This document shows positions 17,585 to 26,036 of a stretch of DNA of 36,798 nucleotides, one piece after another (positions within the stretch are counted from its first letter, which is position 1; each line of letters opens with the position of its first letter). A model generated the notes under the pieces. It did no database searches. It worked only from the letters and a program-made list of their open reading frames with translations, and was not told where the DNA came from. Position numbers and translations under genes: made by a program. Origin of the DNA: an uncultured Alphaproteobacteria bacterium (GTDB lineage: Bacteria > Pseudomonadota > Alphaproteobacteria > Caulobacterales > Caulobacteraceae); contig CAIVVM010000006.1 of assembly GCA_903909375.1 (NCBI GenBank), positions 1 through 36,798 of the forward strand, given 5' to 3'.

Positions 17585-18735
17585 CCGTGTCCGCCCTGAC
17601 CCGCCCCGGTGAACGCGATCGGCTGACCGTCAAGCTGACCGAAATCGACTGGCTGTTCGTCCTGGTGTTGTGCCTGATCGCCGGCGCCGGATCGCTGATG
17701 TTGTTCTCCATCGCCGGATCTTCCTGGACACCCTGGGCGGCGGCGCATGCCAGTCGGTTCGGGATTTGCGTTGTGATCCTGATCGCTCTGGCGATGGTGG
17801 ATCTGCGGGTGTGGTTCGCGCTGGCCTATCCGATCTATGGCCTGGGCGTGCTGTTGCTGATTGCGGTGGAACTGGTCGGCGACATCAGGCTGGGCGCCCA
17901 GCGCTGGTTGTCCATTGGCAGTTTCAGCTTTCAGCCCTCCGAGGTGATCAAGATCGGCATCGTCCTGGCGCTGGCGCGGCTCTATCACGGCGTGTCGGCA
18001 GAGCGCGCCCGGCTTTCATGGTGGTTGTTCATTCCGGCGTTGATGATCGCCGTCCCGGTGCTGCTGGTGGCGCACCAGCCTGATCTGGGCACCGCCTTGC
18101 TGATCGCCATGACCGGCGGCGCCATCGTGGTGCTGGCCGGCCTCTCCTGGAAGATCATCGCCACCGCCGTGGCCGGCGTGCTGGCCGTGATCCCGCCCTA
18201 CGTGATCTTCGGCATGCACGACTATCAACGTCAGAGGGTGCTGACCTTTCTCGACCCGGAGAGCGACCCCTCGGGCTCGGGCTATCACATCCTGCAATCT
18301 ATGATCGCGCTGGGTTCCGGCGGCCTGCTGGGCAAGGGCTACGGGCTGGGCTCCCAGAGCCAGCTCAATTTCCTGCCGGAAAAGCAGACCGACTTCATCT
18401 TTGCCGCGCTCGCCGAGGAGTTCGGTTTTGTCGGCTGCGCCTCACTTCTGATCCTCTATGCTGCGGCGATCTTCATGGCGCTGCGGACCTCCTATCTCAG
18501 CCACAGCCACTTCGGACGGCTGGCCGCGGCGGGCGTCACCGCCACCTTCACCCTCTATGTGATGATCAACGGCCTGATGGTGATGGGCCTGGCGCCGGTG
18601 GTGGGCGTGCCGATGCCGATGCTCAGCTATGGCGGCACAGTTATGCTGACGGTGATGATCGGGTTTGGCCTGGTCCAGTCTGTCCGGGTGCACCGGTATT
18701 CCGAAGTCACCAGCGGCAAGGGGTCATTTGTCTGA
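17581..18735 (+). CDS. rodA: SEDS glycosyltransferase RodA
   Basis: Peptidoglycan polymerase of the SEDS family, 384 residues with about ten membrane helices. Conserved SEDS stretches are present: RWLSIGSFSFQPSEVIKIG, VAHQPDLGTALLI with the key Asp, the ESDPSGSGYHILQS loop, FIFAALAEEFGF, and the C-terminal PVVGVPMPMLSYGGT. It uses lipid II to build glycan strands with PBP2. The ATG overlaps the mrdA stop by four bases. It closes the rod-shape unit; a toxin-antitoxin pair begins 49 bp later on the same strand. Confidence 0.97.
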   Translation: MTVSALTRPGERDRLTVKLTEIDWLFVLVLCLIAGAGSLMLFSIAGSSWTPWAAAHASRFGICVVILIALAMVDLRVWFALAYPIYGLGVLLLIAVELVGDIRLGAQRWLSIGSFSFQPSEVIKIGIVLALARLYHGVSAERARLSWWLFIPALMIAVPVLLVAHQPDLGTALLIAMTGGAIVVLAGLSWKIIATAVAGVLAVIPPYVIFGMHDYQRQRVLTFLDPESDPSGSGYHILQSMIALGSGGLLGKGYGLGSQSQLNFLPEKQTDFIFAALAEEFGFVGCASLLILYAAAIFMALRTSYLSHSHFGRLAAAGVTATFTLYVMINGLMVMGLAPVVGVPMPMLSYGGTVMLTVMIGFGLVQSVRVHRYSEVTSGKGSFV

Positions 18736-18748
18736 CTTCATTCTGCCC

Positions 18749-18766
18749 GCATCTGATGTATGATGC
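18749..18766 (+). promoter_or_regulatory. Candidate operator/promoter of the VapBC pair
   Basis: GCATC at 18749-18753 and GATGC at 18762-18766 form an inverted repeat with an eight-base spacer. A -10-like TATGAT at 18759-18764 overlaps it, and the antitoxin ribosome site AGGAGGG follows at 18774-18780. An antitoxin bound here would block its own promoter, as is usual for such pairs. Confidence 0.35.
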
Positions 18767-18784
18767 GTGATGCAGGAGGGTCCA

Positions 18785-19015
18785 ATGCGAACGACACTTG
18801 CGATCGACGACGACGTTCTGCTCGCGGCAAAACATATGGCCCAGGTACAGGGGCGGCCTGTCGGACAGGTCATCTCGGACCTCATCCGCGAGGCGCTTGC
18901 GCCTGCGACGCCAGCCGAGCCGACCTACCTGAATGGCATCTTGCAGCTACCGGTCAGACCTGGCGCAATCGTCACGCCCGAACTGATCAAACAGCTTGAT
19001 GACGAGACGCAGTGA
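18785..19015 (+). CDS. vapB: VapB-type antitoxin
   Basis: A 76-residue antitoxin. The first part (MRTTLAIDDDVLLAAKHMA) has the strand-helix pattern of the ribbon-helix-helix antitoxins, followed by QVISDLIREAL, and should bind DNA. The C-terminal part (about 45-76) is the likely toxin-binding tail. The ATG at 18785 is chosen because AGGAGGG lies four bases upstream; an ATG at 18770 would remove it. The stop overlaps the toxin GTG by four bases, so the two are made together with antitoxin first. Confidence 0.82.
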   Translation: MRTTLAIDDDVLLAAKHMAQVQGRPVGQVISDLIREALAPATPAEPTYLNGILQLPVRPGAIVTPELIKQLDDETQ

Positions 19016-19443
19016 CGTTTCTGCTCGACGTCAACATTCTCATTGCTCTCATCGACCGGTCCCATGTCGACAGTTCGCGGGCCCACGCCTGGTTTGCTCA
19101 CGAGGGGCGCCATTCGTTCGCAACCTGCCCTCTGACCGAAAACGGCGTCCTGCGTATCGTTGGCGGACCGCGCTACCCGACACCGCATGGTTCAGCCTCA
19201 GCTGTACTGCCAGCGCTTGAGGCCCTATGCGCCCTGCCGGGTCATGTGTTCTGGCCGGACGCCATAAGTCTGCGAGATCAGCAGCATCTGGTTCGCCGCC
19301 GTCTTCTCAGTTCCGGCGACGTGACGGATGTCTATCTTCTGGCGTTGGCCGTCGCCAACGGCGGACGCCTGGCGACCTTTGATCGAAAAATCCCGGCTGA
19401 CGCTGTCCCCAATGGGGCCGCAGCCCTCTGCTTGCTGACTTAA
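19012..19443 (+). CDS. vapC: VapC-type PIN domain toxin (RNase)
   Basis: A 143-residue PIN-domain ribonuclease that would cleave RNA when freed from VapB. The acidic metal-binding set is complete: Asp6 (LLDVNIL), Glu43 (PLTENGVLR), Asp103 and/or Asp106 (SGDVTDVYLL) and Asp124 (TFDRKI). The GTG start at 19012 lies inside the antitoxin stop region. VapC toxins often target tRNA or rRNA; the target here cannot be read. It ends two bases before the stop of the convergent iminopeptidase gene. Confidence 0.87.
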   Translation: MTFLLDVNILIALIDRSHVDSSRAHAWFAHEGRHSFATCPLTENGVLRIVGGPRYPTPHGSASAVLPALEALCALPGHVFWPDAISLRDQQHLVRRRLLSSGDVTDVYLLALAVANGGRLATFDRKIPADAVPNGAAALCLLT

Positions 19444-19444
19444 C

Positions 19445-20437
19445 TCAAACCCTGAGCGCCGCCTCCGTCGCGCGGACCAGACCATCGACGATTCCCGGCT
19501 CGGTCGAGGCGTGGCCTGCGTCCCAGACCACTTCGAAACGCGCCTTCGGCCATGCCGTCTTGAGGCGCCAGGCGCTGTCCATCGGGGTCACCACATCGAA
19601 GCGTCCCTGAACGATCCAGCCCGGGATATCGGCCAGCTTGCCCACGTTTTCCAGAATCCAGTTCTCGCTGTCGAAGAACCCGCCGTTGGCGAAGAAGTGG
19701 CACTCGATCCGCGCGAAGGCGATGGCGAAGTCGATCTCGTTGAACTTGGATGGCCGGGCTTCCGGGCCGCGGATGGAGATGGTGTCGCCCTCCCACTGGC
19801 TCCAGGCGGCCGCCGCCTCGGCCTGGATGCGGCGGTCGGGATGGGTCAGGCGCTTGTGGTAGGCGCTGATCATGTCGCCCCGCTCTTCCAGCGGGATCGG
19901 CGCGCAGAACCGCGCCCAGGCGTCGGGGAACAGCATTGATGCGCCGTCCTGATAGAACCAGCGCAGCTCGCGCGGGGTGAGCAGGAAGATGCCCCTGAGC
20001 ACCAGGCTCTCCACCCGTTCCGGGTGGGTGATGGCGTAGGCCAGCGCCAGGGTGGAACCCCAGGACCCGCCGAAGACGCACCATTTCTCCACGCCCAGAT
20101 GCTCGCGCAGCCGCTCGATGTCGGCGATCAGCGACCAGGTGGTATTGTCGTCCAGGCTGGCGTTGGGCCGGCTCTTGCCGCAGCCGCGCTGATCGAACAG
20201 AGCCATTCGCCACTTCGACGGATCAAAGAAGCGCCGCATGGTGGGATTGATCGCGCCGCCGGGGCCGCCGTGCAGGATCACGCAGGGCTTGCCGTCCTGC
20301 ACGCCGCACTGCTCGTAGTAGATCTCGTGCGGCCCGTCGGTGGCCAGCCAGCCTGAATCGAACGGCTCGTTGTCGGCGAACAGACCCCGGCGGTTCGAGG
20401 TGGACGAGAAGGCCTGCGCCGGGGTGTTGCGTTCCAT
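19445..20437 (-). CDS. pip: Proline iminopeptidase (alpha/beta hydrolase, S33)
   Basis: A 330-residue cytoplasmic peptidase that releases N-terminal proline. The oxyanion motif HGGPGGAINP lies at 56-65, DQRGCGKSRP at 82-91, and the nucleophile elbow GGSWGS places Ser125. A cap domain rich in Trp and acidic residues follows (about 150-250). The C-terminal Asp (QGRFDVVTP) and His (WDAGHAS) complete the triad. These motifs set this subfamily apart from general hydrolases. It lies nine bases after the epoxide hydrolase gene on the same strand, so the two are likely co-transcribed. Confidence 0.93.
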   Translation of the reverse strand: MERNTPAQAFSSTSNRRGLFADNEPFDSGWLATDGPHEIYYEQCGVQDGKPCVILHGGPGGAINPTMRRFFDPSKWRMALFDQRGCGKSRPNASLDDNTTWSLIADIERLREHLGVEKWCVFGGSWGSTLALAYAITHPERVESLVLRGIFLLTPRELRWFYQDGASMLFPDAWARFCAPIPLEERGDMISAYHKRLTHPDRRIQAEAAAAWSQWEGDTISIRGPEARPSKFNEIDFAIAFARIECHFFANGGFFDSENWILENVGKLADIPGWIVQGRFDVVTPMDSAWRLKTAWPKARFEVVWDAGHASTEPGIVDGLVRATEAALRV

Positions 20438-20446
20438 GAGCGTCTT

Positions 20447-21430
20447 TTACTTCGGGAAACGCCTGTCGAGCCAGCCCAGGATCAGGGCGTTGACCTCATC
20501 CGGCTTTTCCTGCTGCGTCCAGTGGCCTGAACCGGCCACCATCACCGTCTCCAGATCGCCGATGAAGCCCGCCATGTGGTCGGCGGCCGACGGGGGCAGC
20601 ACGGCGTCCAGCTCGGCGGTGATCATCAGGCAGGGCAGACCGTCGATCCGGGTGGGCAGGGTCTCTGCCCGTTCCCAGTTGCGGGTGAAGTTACGGTACC
20701 AGCTGACCGGGCCAAAGAAGCTGCCAGCCCGGAACGCCTCGGCGAACACGGCCAGTTCGTCCGGCGTCAGCAGCGGTTCGCCGCCGGTCACGCCGTCCCA
20801 GTTGCGCAACAGGTCCTTGAACGCAAATGTCGATCCCGAGGCGTCGGGCGGGACTGTAACCGGCTGTGCGGCGGGTTTGCGCATGAAGAAGGCCATGGTT
20901 CTGGTGGTGTCGGCGCCCAGCACCGCCTCCGGCTCATCCGGATTCTGGAACCAGACGATGTACATGTCCGGTCCGAAGCGCGCCCTCATGATCGCGATAG
21001 GGTCGGCCGGCGCACGCGGCATGAAGGGGGTGTTGAGGCCGATGACGCCCGCCACGCGATCGGGATGGATCAGCGGCATCTGCCAGACCACGATGCCGCC
21101 CCAGTCGTGGCCGCAGAAGATCGCCTTCTCCACGCCCAGATGGTCCAGCAGGCCGGCCATGTCGGCGGTGAGCTGATCGATATCATAGGCGTCCACGGCG
21201 TCGGGCTTCGACGACAGGCCGTAGCCGCGTTGGTCCGGTGCGATAGCCCAGCGTCCCGCCGCCTCGCAGGCCTCGAGCTGGTGGCGCCACGAGAACGCCA
21301 GCTCCGGGAAACCGTGGCAGAAGATGATCGGCACGCCTTGCCCGCGCGGTCCGACCTCATAGTAGGCCAGCTCCACGCCATTGACGGAGGCCTTCTGGAC
21401 CGGCGGCATCATGGTTTCGAGCGCTGACAT
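20447..21430 (-). CDS. Epoxide hydrolase-type alpha/beta hydrolase
   Basis: A 327-residue enzyme of the soluble epoxide hydrolase / haloalkane dehalogenase branch. The oxyanion motif HGFPE is at 39-43. The nucleophile is Asp109 in GHDWGG, the acid lies in ELDAVLP, and the general base His in SGHWTQQE. A Tyr in the cap (SWYRNF) is where epoxide hydrolases hold a ring-opening Tyr; with Asp as nucleophile this favours epoxide hydrolysis. The start at 21430 has GGAG upstream. An inverted repeat GGGGT-ACCCC at 21450-21466 lies in the short gap to the divergent MFS gene. Confidence 0.87.
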   Translation of the reverse strand: MSALETMMPPVQKASVNGVELAYYEVGPRGQGVPIIFCHGFPELAFSWRHQLEACEAAGRWAIAPDQRGYGLSSKPDAVDAYDIDQLTADMAGLLDHLGVEKAIFCGHDWGGIVVWQMPLIHPDRVAGVIGLNTPFMPRAPADPIAIMRARFGPDMYIVWFQNPDEPEAVLGADTTRTMAFFMRKPAAQPVTVPPDASGSTFAFKDLLRNWDGVTGGEPLLTPDELAVFAEAFRAGSFFGPVSWYRNFTRNWERAETLPTRIDGLPCLMITAELDAVLPPSAADHMAGFIGDLETVMVAGSGHWTQQEKPDEVNALILGWLDRRFPK

Positions 21431-21483
21431 GCGGGGCTCCGTACGGTTTGGGGTATCGCCGACCCCTATCGTTCGAGTAGGCC

Positions 21484-22707
21484 ATGGGCGCCGTGACGTC
21501 CGCCAACCCTTCATCCGCTTCGCCGCCGACGCCCTGGGGGTTGGTGATCCTGCTGGGATCGCTGACTGCCATGGGGCCGCTGGCGATCGACATGTACCTC
21601 AGCACCCTGCCAGCTATTGGTCAGTCCCTGCGCGCCACGCCTGCCTCTACCCAGGCCACGGTGTCGACGTTCCTGGCGGGGATGGCGATCGGACAGCTGG
21701 TCTACGGACCCTGGTCGGACCGGATCGGGCGACGCGCGCCGATCATGCTGGGTGTGGTGATTTTCATCGCCGCCTCGGTAGCCTGCGCACTGGCGACGTC
21801 GGTGGAGCAGCTGCTGGCGGCGCGGTTCGTTCAGGCGCTGGGCGCCTGCGCCGGGGCCGTGGTCTCGCGCGCTGTCGTCCGGGACACCTTTGACCACACC
21901 GAAACGGCGCGCACCCTCAGCCTGATGATGCTGATCATGGGCCTGGCGCCGATCCTGGCGCCTTTACTGGGCGCGGCCCTGCTGGCCTTCGGCGGCTGGC
22001 GGCTGAACTTCTGGTTCATGGCCGCCTTCGGCATTGTGGTGGGTGTGATTGCGGTGTTGCGCCTGAAGGAGTCCCGCTCCGAGGCCACGGCGCGCCAGGC
22101 CGCATCCGAAAACCCCTTCCAGTCCTATGCGGCGCTGCTGCGTCAGCCGCGGCTGGTAGGCTATGCGCTGGCCGGGGCGTTGAACGGCGCCACCCTGTTT
22201 ACCTACATCGCCACATCCCCCAGCCTGATCATGGGAACCTACGGCTATTCCGCTGCCCTCTTCCCCTGGATATTTGGCCTCAACGCGCTTGGGATCGTGG
22301 GATCGGGCCAGATCAACCGGATGATCCTGCGCCGCGTTCACCCTGACCGGGTGCTGAGCGTGGCCAGCCGCATTGCCGTAGGCCTCGGCGTCGCCCTGAT
22401 GATCGCCGCCTATACGGGCATTGGTGAACGATGGACGGTGCTGCCGCTGGTGTTTCTGGTTTTTTGTAGTCTGGGCTTCATGCAGGGCAACACCACCGCG
22501 GGCGCGCTGAATGTCGACCCCCTGCGGGCCGGTTCGATCTCGGCGTTGATGGGCGCCGTTGGCTTTGCGGCGGGTGCGCTGGCGTCCACCCTGGCCGCTG
22601 TCCTGCATGACGGCTCAGCCCGGCCCATGGCGCTGGTGATGATCCTGGCGCTGGCGGGGTCCGCCCTGGCTTTAAGGTTCCTGGCGCTGCGACCGGCTCA
22701 GGCTTGA
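21484..22707 (+). CDS. Bcr/CflA family MFS multidrug exporter
   Basis: A 407-residue inner-membrane transporter with about twelve helices. PLAIDMYLSTLPAIG at 32-46 is the Bcr/CflA signature in helix 1. The loop 2-3 motif GPWSDRIGRR is at 75-84, and the helix 4-5 region carries RFVQALGACAGAVVSRAVVRD. Members expel bicyclomycin, chloramphenicol-like drugs or amino-acid derivatives by proton antiport; the substrate here is not known. It is divergent from the epoxide hydrolase gene with a 53-bp gap. Its end overlaps the convergent DUF423 gene by ten bases. Confidence 0.9.
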   Translation: MGAVTSANPSSASPPTPWGLVILLGSLTAMGPLAIDMYLSTLPAIGQSLRATPASTQATVSTFLAGMAIGQLVYGPWSDRIGRRAPIMLGVVIFIAASVACALATSVEQLLAARFVQALGACAGAVVSRAVVRDTFDHTETARTLSLMMLIMGLAPILAPLLGAALLAFGGWRLNFWFMAAFGIVVGVIAVLRLKESRSEATARQAASENPFQSYAALLRQPRLVGYALAGALNGATLFTYIATSPSLIMGTYGYSAALFPWIFGLNALGIVGSGQINRMILRRVHPDRVLSVASRIAVGLGVALMIAAYTGIGERWTVLPLVFLVFCSLGFMQGNTTAGALNVDPLRAGSISALMGAVGFAAGALASTLAAVLHDGSARPMALVMILALAGSALALRFLALRPAQA

Positions 22708-23078
22708 GGGTCGACCCCACGTGCGGCCCAGGCCAGCACGGCCCAGCCGATCAGGAAAAGCAGTCCACCGATGGGCGTGATCGCGCCGAACCAGCGCGGG
22801 GCGCCCAACGCCATGGCGTAGAGGCTGCCCGAAAAGATCACGACGCCACTGAGGAAGAAGGCCGGTGCATATCTTGCCCGCCTGGCGCCCACCTGAATGA
22901 ACGTCGCGCAGGCCAGCGTCGCCATGGTGTGCATGAAGCCGTAGGTGGACCCGGTCCGCAGCCACTCCTGAGCCTTGGGATCGTGCACCCCGTGAGCCGC
23001 GAACGCGCCAACCGCCACGGCGACAAATCCGCTGATCGCCGCCAGCGTCATCCAGTTCCGACGGGTCCAGAAGCCCAT
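22698..23078 (-). CDS. DUF423 family membrane protein
   Basis: A 126-residue inner-membrane protein with about four helices. It has the DUF423 features: AAISGFVAVAVGAFAAHG near the N-terminus, TYGFMHTMATLA in the second helix, FFLSGVVIFSGSLYAMAL and the final ITPIGGLLFLIGWAVLAWAA. The function is unknown. The start is two bases after the amidase stop, so it is the third gene of a leftward unit. Its end overlaps the end of the MFS gene on the other strand. Confidence 0.9.
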   Translation of the reverse strand: MGFWTRRNWMTLAAISGFVAVAVGAFAAHGVHDPKAQEWLRTGSTYGFMHTMATLACATFIQVGARRARYAPAFFLSGVVIFSGSLYAMALGAPRWFGAITPIGGLLFLIGWAVLAWAARGVDPQA

Positions 23079-23080
23079 GC

Positions 23081-24505
23081 CTAGCCCCAGACCTGCGGAC
23101 GACGGTCCTTCCAGGGTGCTTCCTTCTCCAGTTGCCCGGCCAGACGGAAGAGGGTCGCCTCGTCGGCATATTTGGCGGTGAACATCATGCCGATGGGAAG
23201 GCCGTTTGTGTCCATCTCCAGCGGCAGGCTGAGCGACGGCTGACCTGAGAAGTTGAACGGCGGCGTGAACGGGAAGGCGCGCCCCTGGCGCCGGTTCACC
23301 TCGCGAGGCTCCAGGTTCACCGGGTCTATATGGCCGATCTCCGGCACCGGCGTGCCCAGTACCGGGCTGAGATAGACGTCGATGTCGGCGAAGGCCGCGA
23401 GCGTGGCGCGGTTCAGCATCCGCATGTCCTGCAGGGACCGCAGCGCGTCGGCGCCGCTGACCTTGCGTCCTGATTTCAACGAGGCCCAGGTCAGCGGCTC
23501 CAGTTCGTCCGGCTCAGGCTCACGACCGATCTCGTCGATCAGGCGCGCCATGCCGGCAGCGAAGTTGGCGGCGCCCGCCGGACCCCGCGCGGCATAGAGC
23601 GCGCGGTAGTCGATCCCCAGACCGCGTTCGAACACGTCGTGGCCCAGTCGGCGAAGCAGCTCGGCTGTGCGTTCCAGCGCCGCCTGGATCTCGGGGTCGA
23701 TGGGGCGGCCATTGGCGGTCTCCGACGACCAGGCGATGCGTAGCCTGCCAGGGCTCTTGCTCACATCCTCCAAATAGAGGCCGGACTTCGGCGGCGCGGG
23801 GTAGGGCGAGAACGGCTCGGGATAGCCTGTGGCGTCCAGCATGGCGGCGCTGTCGCGCACCGTACGGCTCACCACGTGATCCACGACCAGGCCGTAGGTG
23901 TAGTCGTACCCGTCCGGCATGTTGGGATTGCGGTCGCGAGTGACCTTCAGGCCTACCAATCCGCAGCAGGCCGCGGGAATCCGGATTGAACCCAGGCCGT
24001 CCGAGGCGTGGCCCATGGGAACGATGCCGGCCGCCACCGCCGAGGCCGAGCCGCCCGACGAGCCGCCAGCGATGTGCCCGGGGTTCCACGGATTGCGGCA
24101 GGGTCCAAGGTGGGCGCTCTCCGTGGTGCCGGTGATGCCGTACTCGGGCGTATTGGTCTTGCCGATGGGGATCACGCCGGCGTCACGATAGCGCGCGGTC
24201 AGGCCACCATCCTCGGCGTCGATCACGCCTCTTGCAAAGCGGCTGCCCGAGGTGCGCGGCCAGCCAGCCACAGGCATGGCCAGATCCTTGATCAGAAACG
24301 GCACGCCGCGAAACGGGCCGTCAGGCAGGGCGCCCGTGGCCCGGGCCCGGGCGTCATCAAAACCCTTGTAGACCACCGCGTTCAGGGTGGGGTTGTGCCG
24401 CTCGACACGCGAAATGGCCGCCTCGACAAGCTCGGCCGGTGTCACCTGCTTCGTGGCGACCAGCTGGGCCAGTCCCAGGCCGTCGAAGTCGGAATAGTTG
24501 TCCAT
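23081..24505 (-). CDS. Amidase signature family amidohydrolase
   Basis: A 474-residue cytoplasmic enzyme that cleaves amide bonds. The Ser-cisSer-Lys triad is complete: Lys73 (FLIKDL), Ser149 (GGSSGGSAS) and nucleophile Ser173 (GLGSIRIP). The spacing of 24 between the two Ser matches the family. Overall it resembles aryl/alkyl amidases and 6-aminohexanoate cyclic dimer hydrolases more than GatA, which lies with gatB/gatC; neither is present. It overlaps the upstream aminotransferase gene by one base and precedes DUF423 by two, so the three form one unit. The substrate is unknown. Confidence 0.88.
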   Translation of the reverse strand: MDNYSDFDGLGLAQLVATKQVTPAELVEAAISRVERHNPTLNAVVYKGFDDARARATGALPDGPFRGVPFLIKDLAMPVAGWPRTSGSRFARGVIDAEDGGLTARYRDAGVIPIGKTNTPEYGITGTTESAHLGPCRNPWNPGHIAGGSSGGSASAVAAGIVPMGHASDGLGSIRIPAACCGLVGLKVTRDRNPNMPDGYDYTYGLVVDHVVSRTVRDSAAMLDATGYPEPFSPYPAPPKSGLYLEDVSKSPGRLRIAWSSETANGRPIDPEIQAALERTAELLRRLGHDVFERGLGIDYRALYAARGPAGAANFAAGMARLIDEIGREPEPDELEPLTWASLKSGRKVSGADALRSLQDMRMLNRATLAAFADIDVYLSPVLGTPVPEIGHIDPVNLEPREVNRRQGRAFPFTPPFNFSGQPSLSLPLEMDTNGLPIGMMFTAKYADEATLFRLAGQLEKEAPWKDRRPQVWG

Positions 24506-25782
24506 CAGCGGGCTCCAGCAGAGAGAAAGGCCAGTTTCTCGACCGGCGCGAGATCGCGCACCTGGGTCTTCAGGGCGCCGAACGACGCTTCCGCCGCATC
24601 AAGCGCGCCGTCGATATCGGCCTCGGTCATCGCCGCGCAGAGGAACATGTTGTGCCATGGGTGCACATAAACGCCCCGCGCCAGCATTTCCGAGGCGAAG
24701 CAGAACCCCTTCCGAAGGTCCGGGTCATCGTCGAACAGGAACAGCGGCATGGTTCCGGGTCCGGTCTGACGGAAGCCGAAACCGGCGGCCCCTGCGCGCT
24801 CGGTGAGGCCCGCGCGTAGGCGTTCACCCAACCCGGTGATCCGTTCCAGATAGTCCGTCTCGCGGATCAGCCTGAGCGTCTCCAGACCCGCCGCCATCGG
24901 CGCGGCCTGATACCAGAACGAGCCGGTCACATAGATGGCAGCAGCGGCCTTGCGGGCCTTGTTCGACCCCAGCAGCACCGAGATCGGATGGCCGTTGGCG
25001 ATGCACTTTCCCCAGGACGACAGGTCGGGCTGTATGCCCAGCCGGCTCCAGGAGCAGTCCCGCACCAGACGAAATCCAGCCCGGACATCGTCGACAACCA
25101 GAAGGGCGCCGGTCTGGTCGCAGAGCTCTCGCGCCCGTTTCGCATAGGCCGGATCGGGGTCGGCCTGGTCGATGAAGGCGTCATGCTTGAACGGCGCGGC
25201 AAAGATCGCGGCCAGATCATCGCCCGCTTCGGCCACTGCAGCCTCCAGGCTGGCGACATCGTTGTAGTCGCAGAAGATCTGGTTGGCCCGGTCGGTATCG
25301 ATTGTTCCGGCAGGACGCGGCACGCACCAGGGGGCAGCGCCATGATAGGCGCCCTTGGCCCGGATCACCTTCTTGCGCCGCGTGTGGGCCCGCGCCGCCG
25401 ACAGCGCCATGGTGGTGGCGTCCGTGCCGTTCTTGCAGAAGATCGCCCAGTCGGCGTGGGTGACCATAGCCGTCAGCGCTTCGGCCAGTTCCACCATCAG
25501 CGCCGTAGGTCCCGTCAGCGTATCGCCCTGGCCCAGCTGACGAACGAACGCCGCGTCGATGTCGGGATGGCCATATCCGAACAGGTTCGGGCCGTAGGCG
25601 CACATGAAATCCAGATAGCGGTTGCCGTCCACATCGGTGATGTGGGCGCCGTCACCGCGGGCGAAGAACTGCGGATAGTCGTCCGGCAACAGCCCTACCG
25701 ACTGATGTCCGAACATCCCGCCCGGGATAACCGCCTCAGCCCGTTCCCTCAGCTGTCGATCCCGACTGTTCGCCCGGCTCAT
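24505..25782 (-). CDS. Class III PLP aminotransferase (HemL-like)
   Basis: A 425-residue PLP enzyme of the glutamate-1-semialdehyde aminomutase-like branch. The Schiff-base Lys259 is in SSWGKCIANGHP, the PLP-ring Asp231 in VVDDVRAGFR, and FCKNGTDATTMALSAAR forms the phosphate site. The N-terminus ERAEAVIPGGMFGHQ is HemL-like. Pairing with an amidase instead of haem genes, and several changes from HemL loops, make a catabolic omega-aminotransferase more likely than HemL itself. First gene of the leftward unit, divergent from the TonB-dependent receptor 254 bp away. Confidence 0.85.
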   Translation of the reverse strand: MSRANSRDRQLRERAEAVIPGGMFGHQSVGLLPDDYPQFFARGDGAHITDVDGNRYLDFMCAYGPNLFGYGHPDIDAAFVRQLGQGDTLTGPTALMVELAEALTAMVTHADWAIFCKNGTDATTMALSAARAHTRRKKVIRAKGAYHGAAPWCVPRPAGTIDTDRANQIFCDYNDVASLEAAVAEAGDDLAAIFAAPFKHDAFIDQADPDPAYAKRARELCDQTGALLVVDDVRAGFRLVRDCSWSRLGIQPDLSSWGKCIANGHPISVLLGSNKARKAAAAIYVTGSFWYQAAPMAAGLETLRLIRETDYLERITGLGERLRAGLTERAGAAGFGFRQTGPGTMPLFLFDDDPDLRKGFCFASEMLARGVYVHPWHNMFLCAAMTEADIDGALDAAEASFGALKTQVRDLAPVEKLAFLSAGAR

Positions 25783-26036
25783 CCCCGTCTCCCTGATCGT
25801 TGTTCAGGAGAGCTTACGCCGGGGGGAGGGGATGTGGGGAGTCCTGAACGTACGGCATGTCGGAGGGATAGGCGGCAATCCCTCAACCTGCGACCGTGGG
25901 CTAAATACAACGGTCTACGCCAAAGGTTTGCCTAACCCCTCGGGAAAAGACGTGCGCGAGATTTCTTCATCCAACTGTCTCCGAACTGACATTTACAGCC
26001 GATAGGGCCCTCTAAGTTTTTTAATGTGAGGACGTG
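25783..26036. promoter_or_regulatory. Divergent control region, aminotransferase / TonB receptor
   Basis: A 254-bp gap between divergent starts. GCTAAATA at 25900-25907 resembles a -10 element reading toward the receptor, but no -35 is clear. GACCG (25892-25896) and CGGTC (25911-25915) flank it as a short inverted repeat. The right part (about 25970-26030) is AT-rich compared with the surroundings. GAGG at 26028-26031 is the receptor ribosome site. No small gene is seen. Confidence 0.3.

Noticed and set aside
24505..25782. Haem biosynthesis hemL
   Set aside because: The PLP motifs are HemL-like, but the partner genes are an amidase and DUF423, and several loops differ, so a catabolic aminotransferase is favoured.
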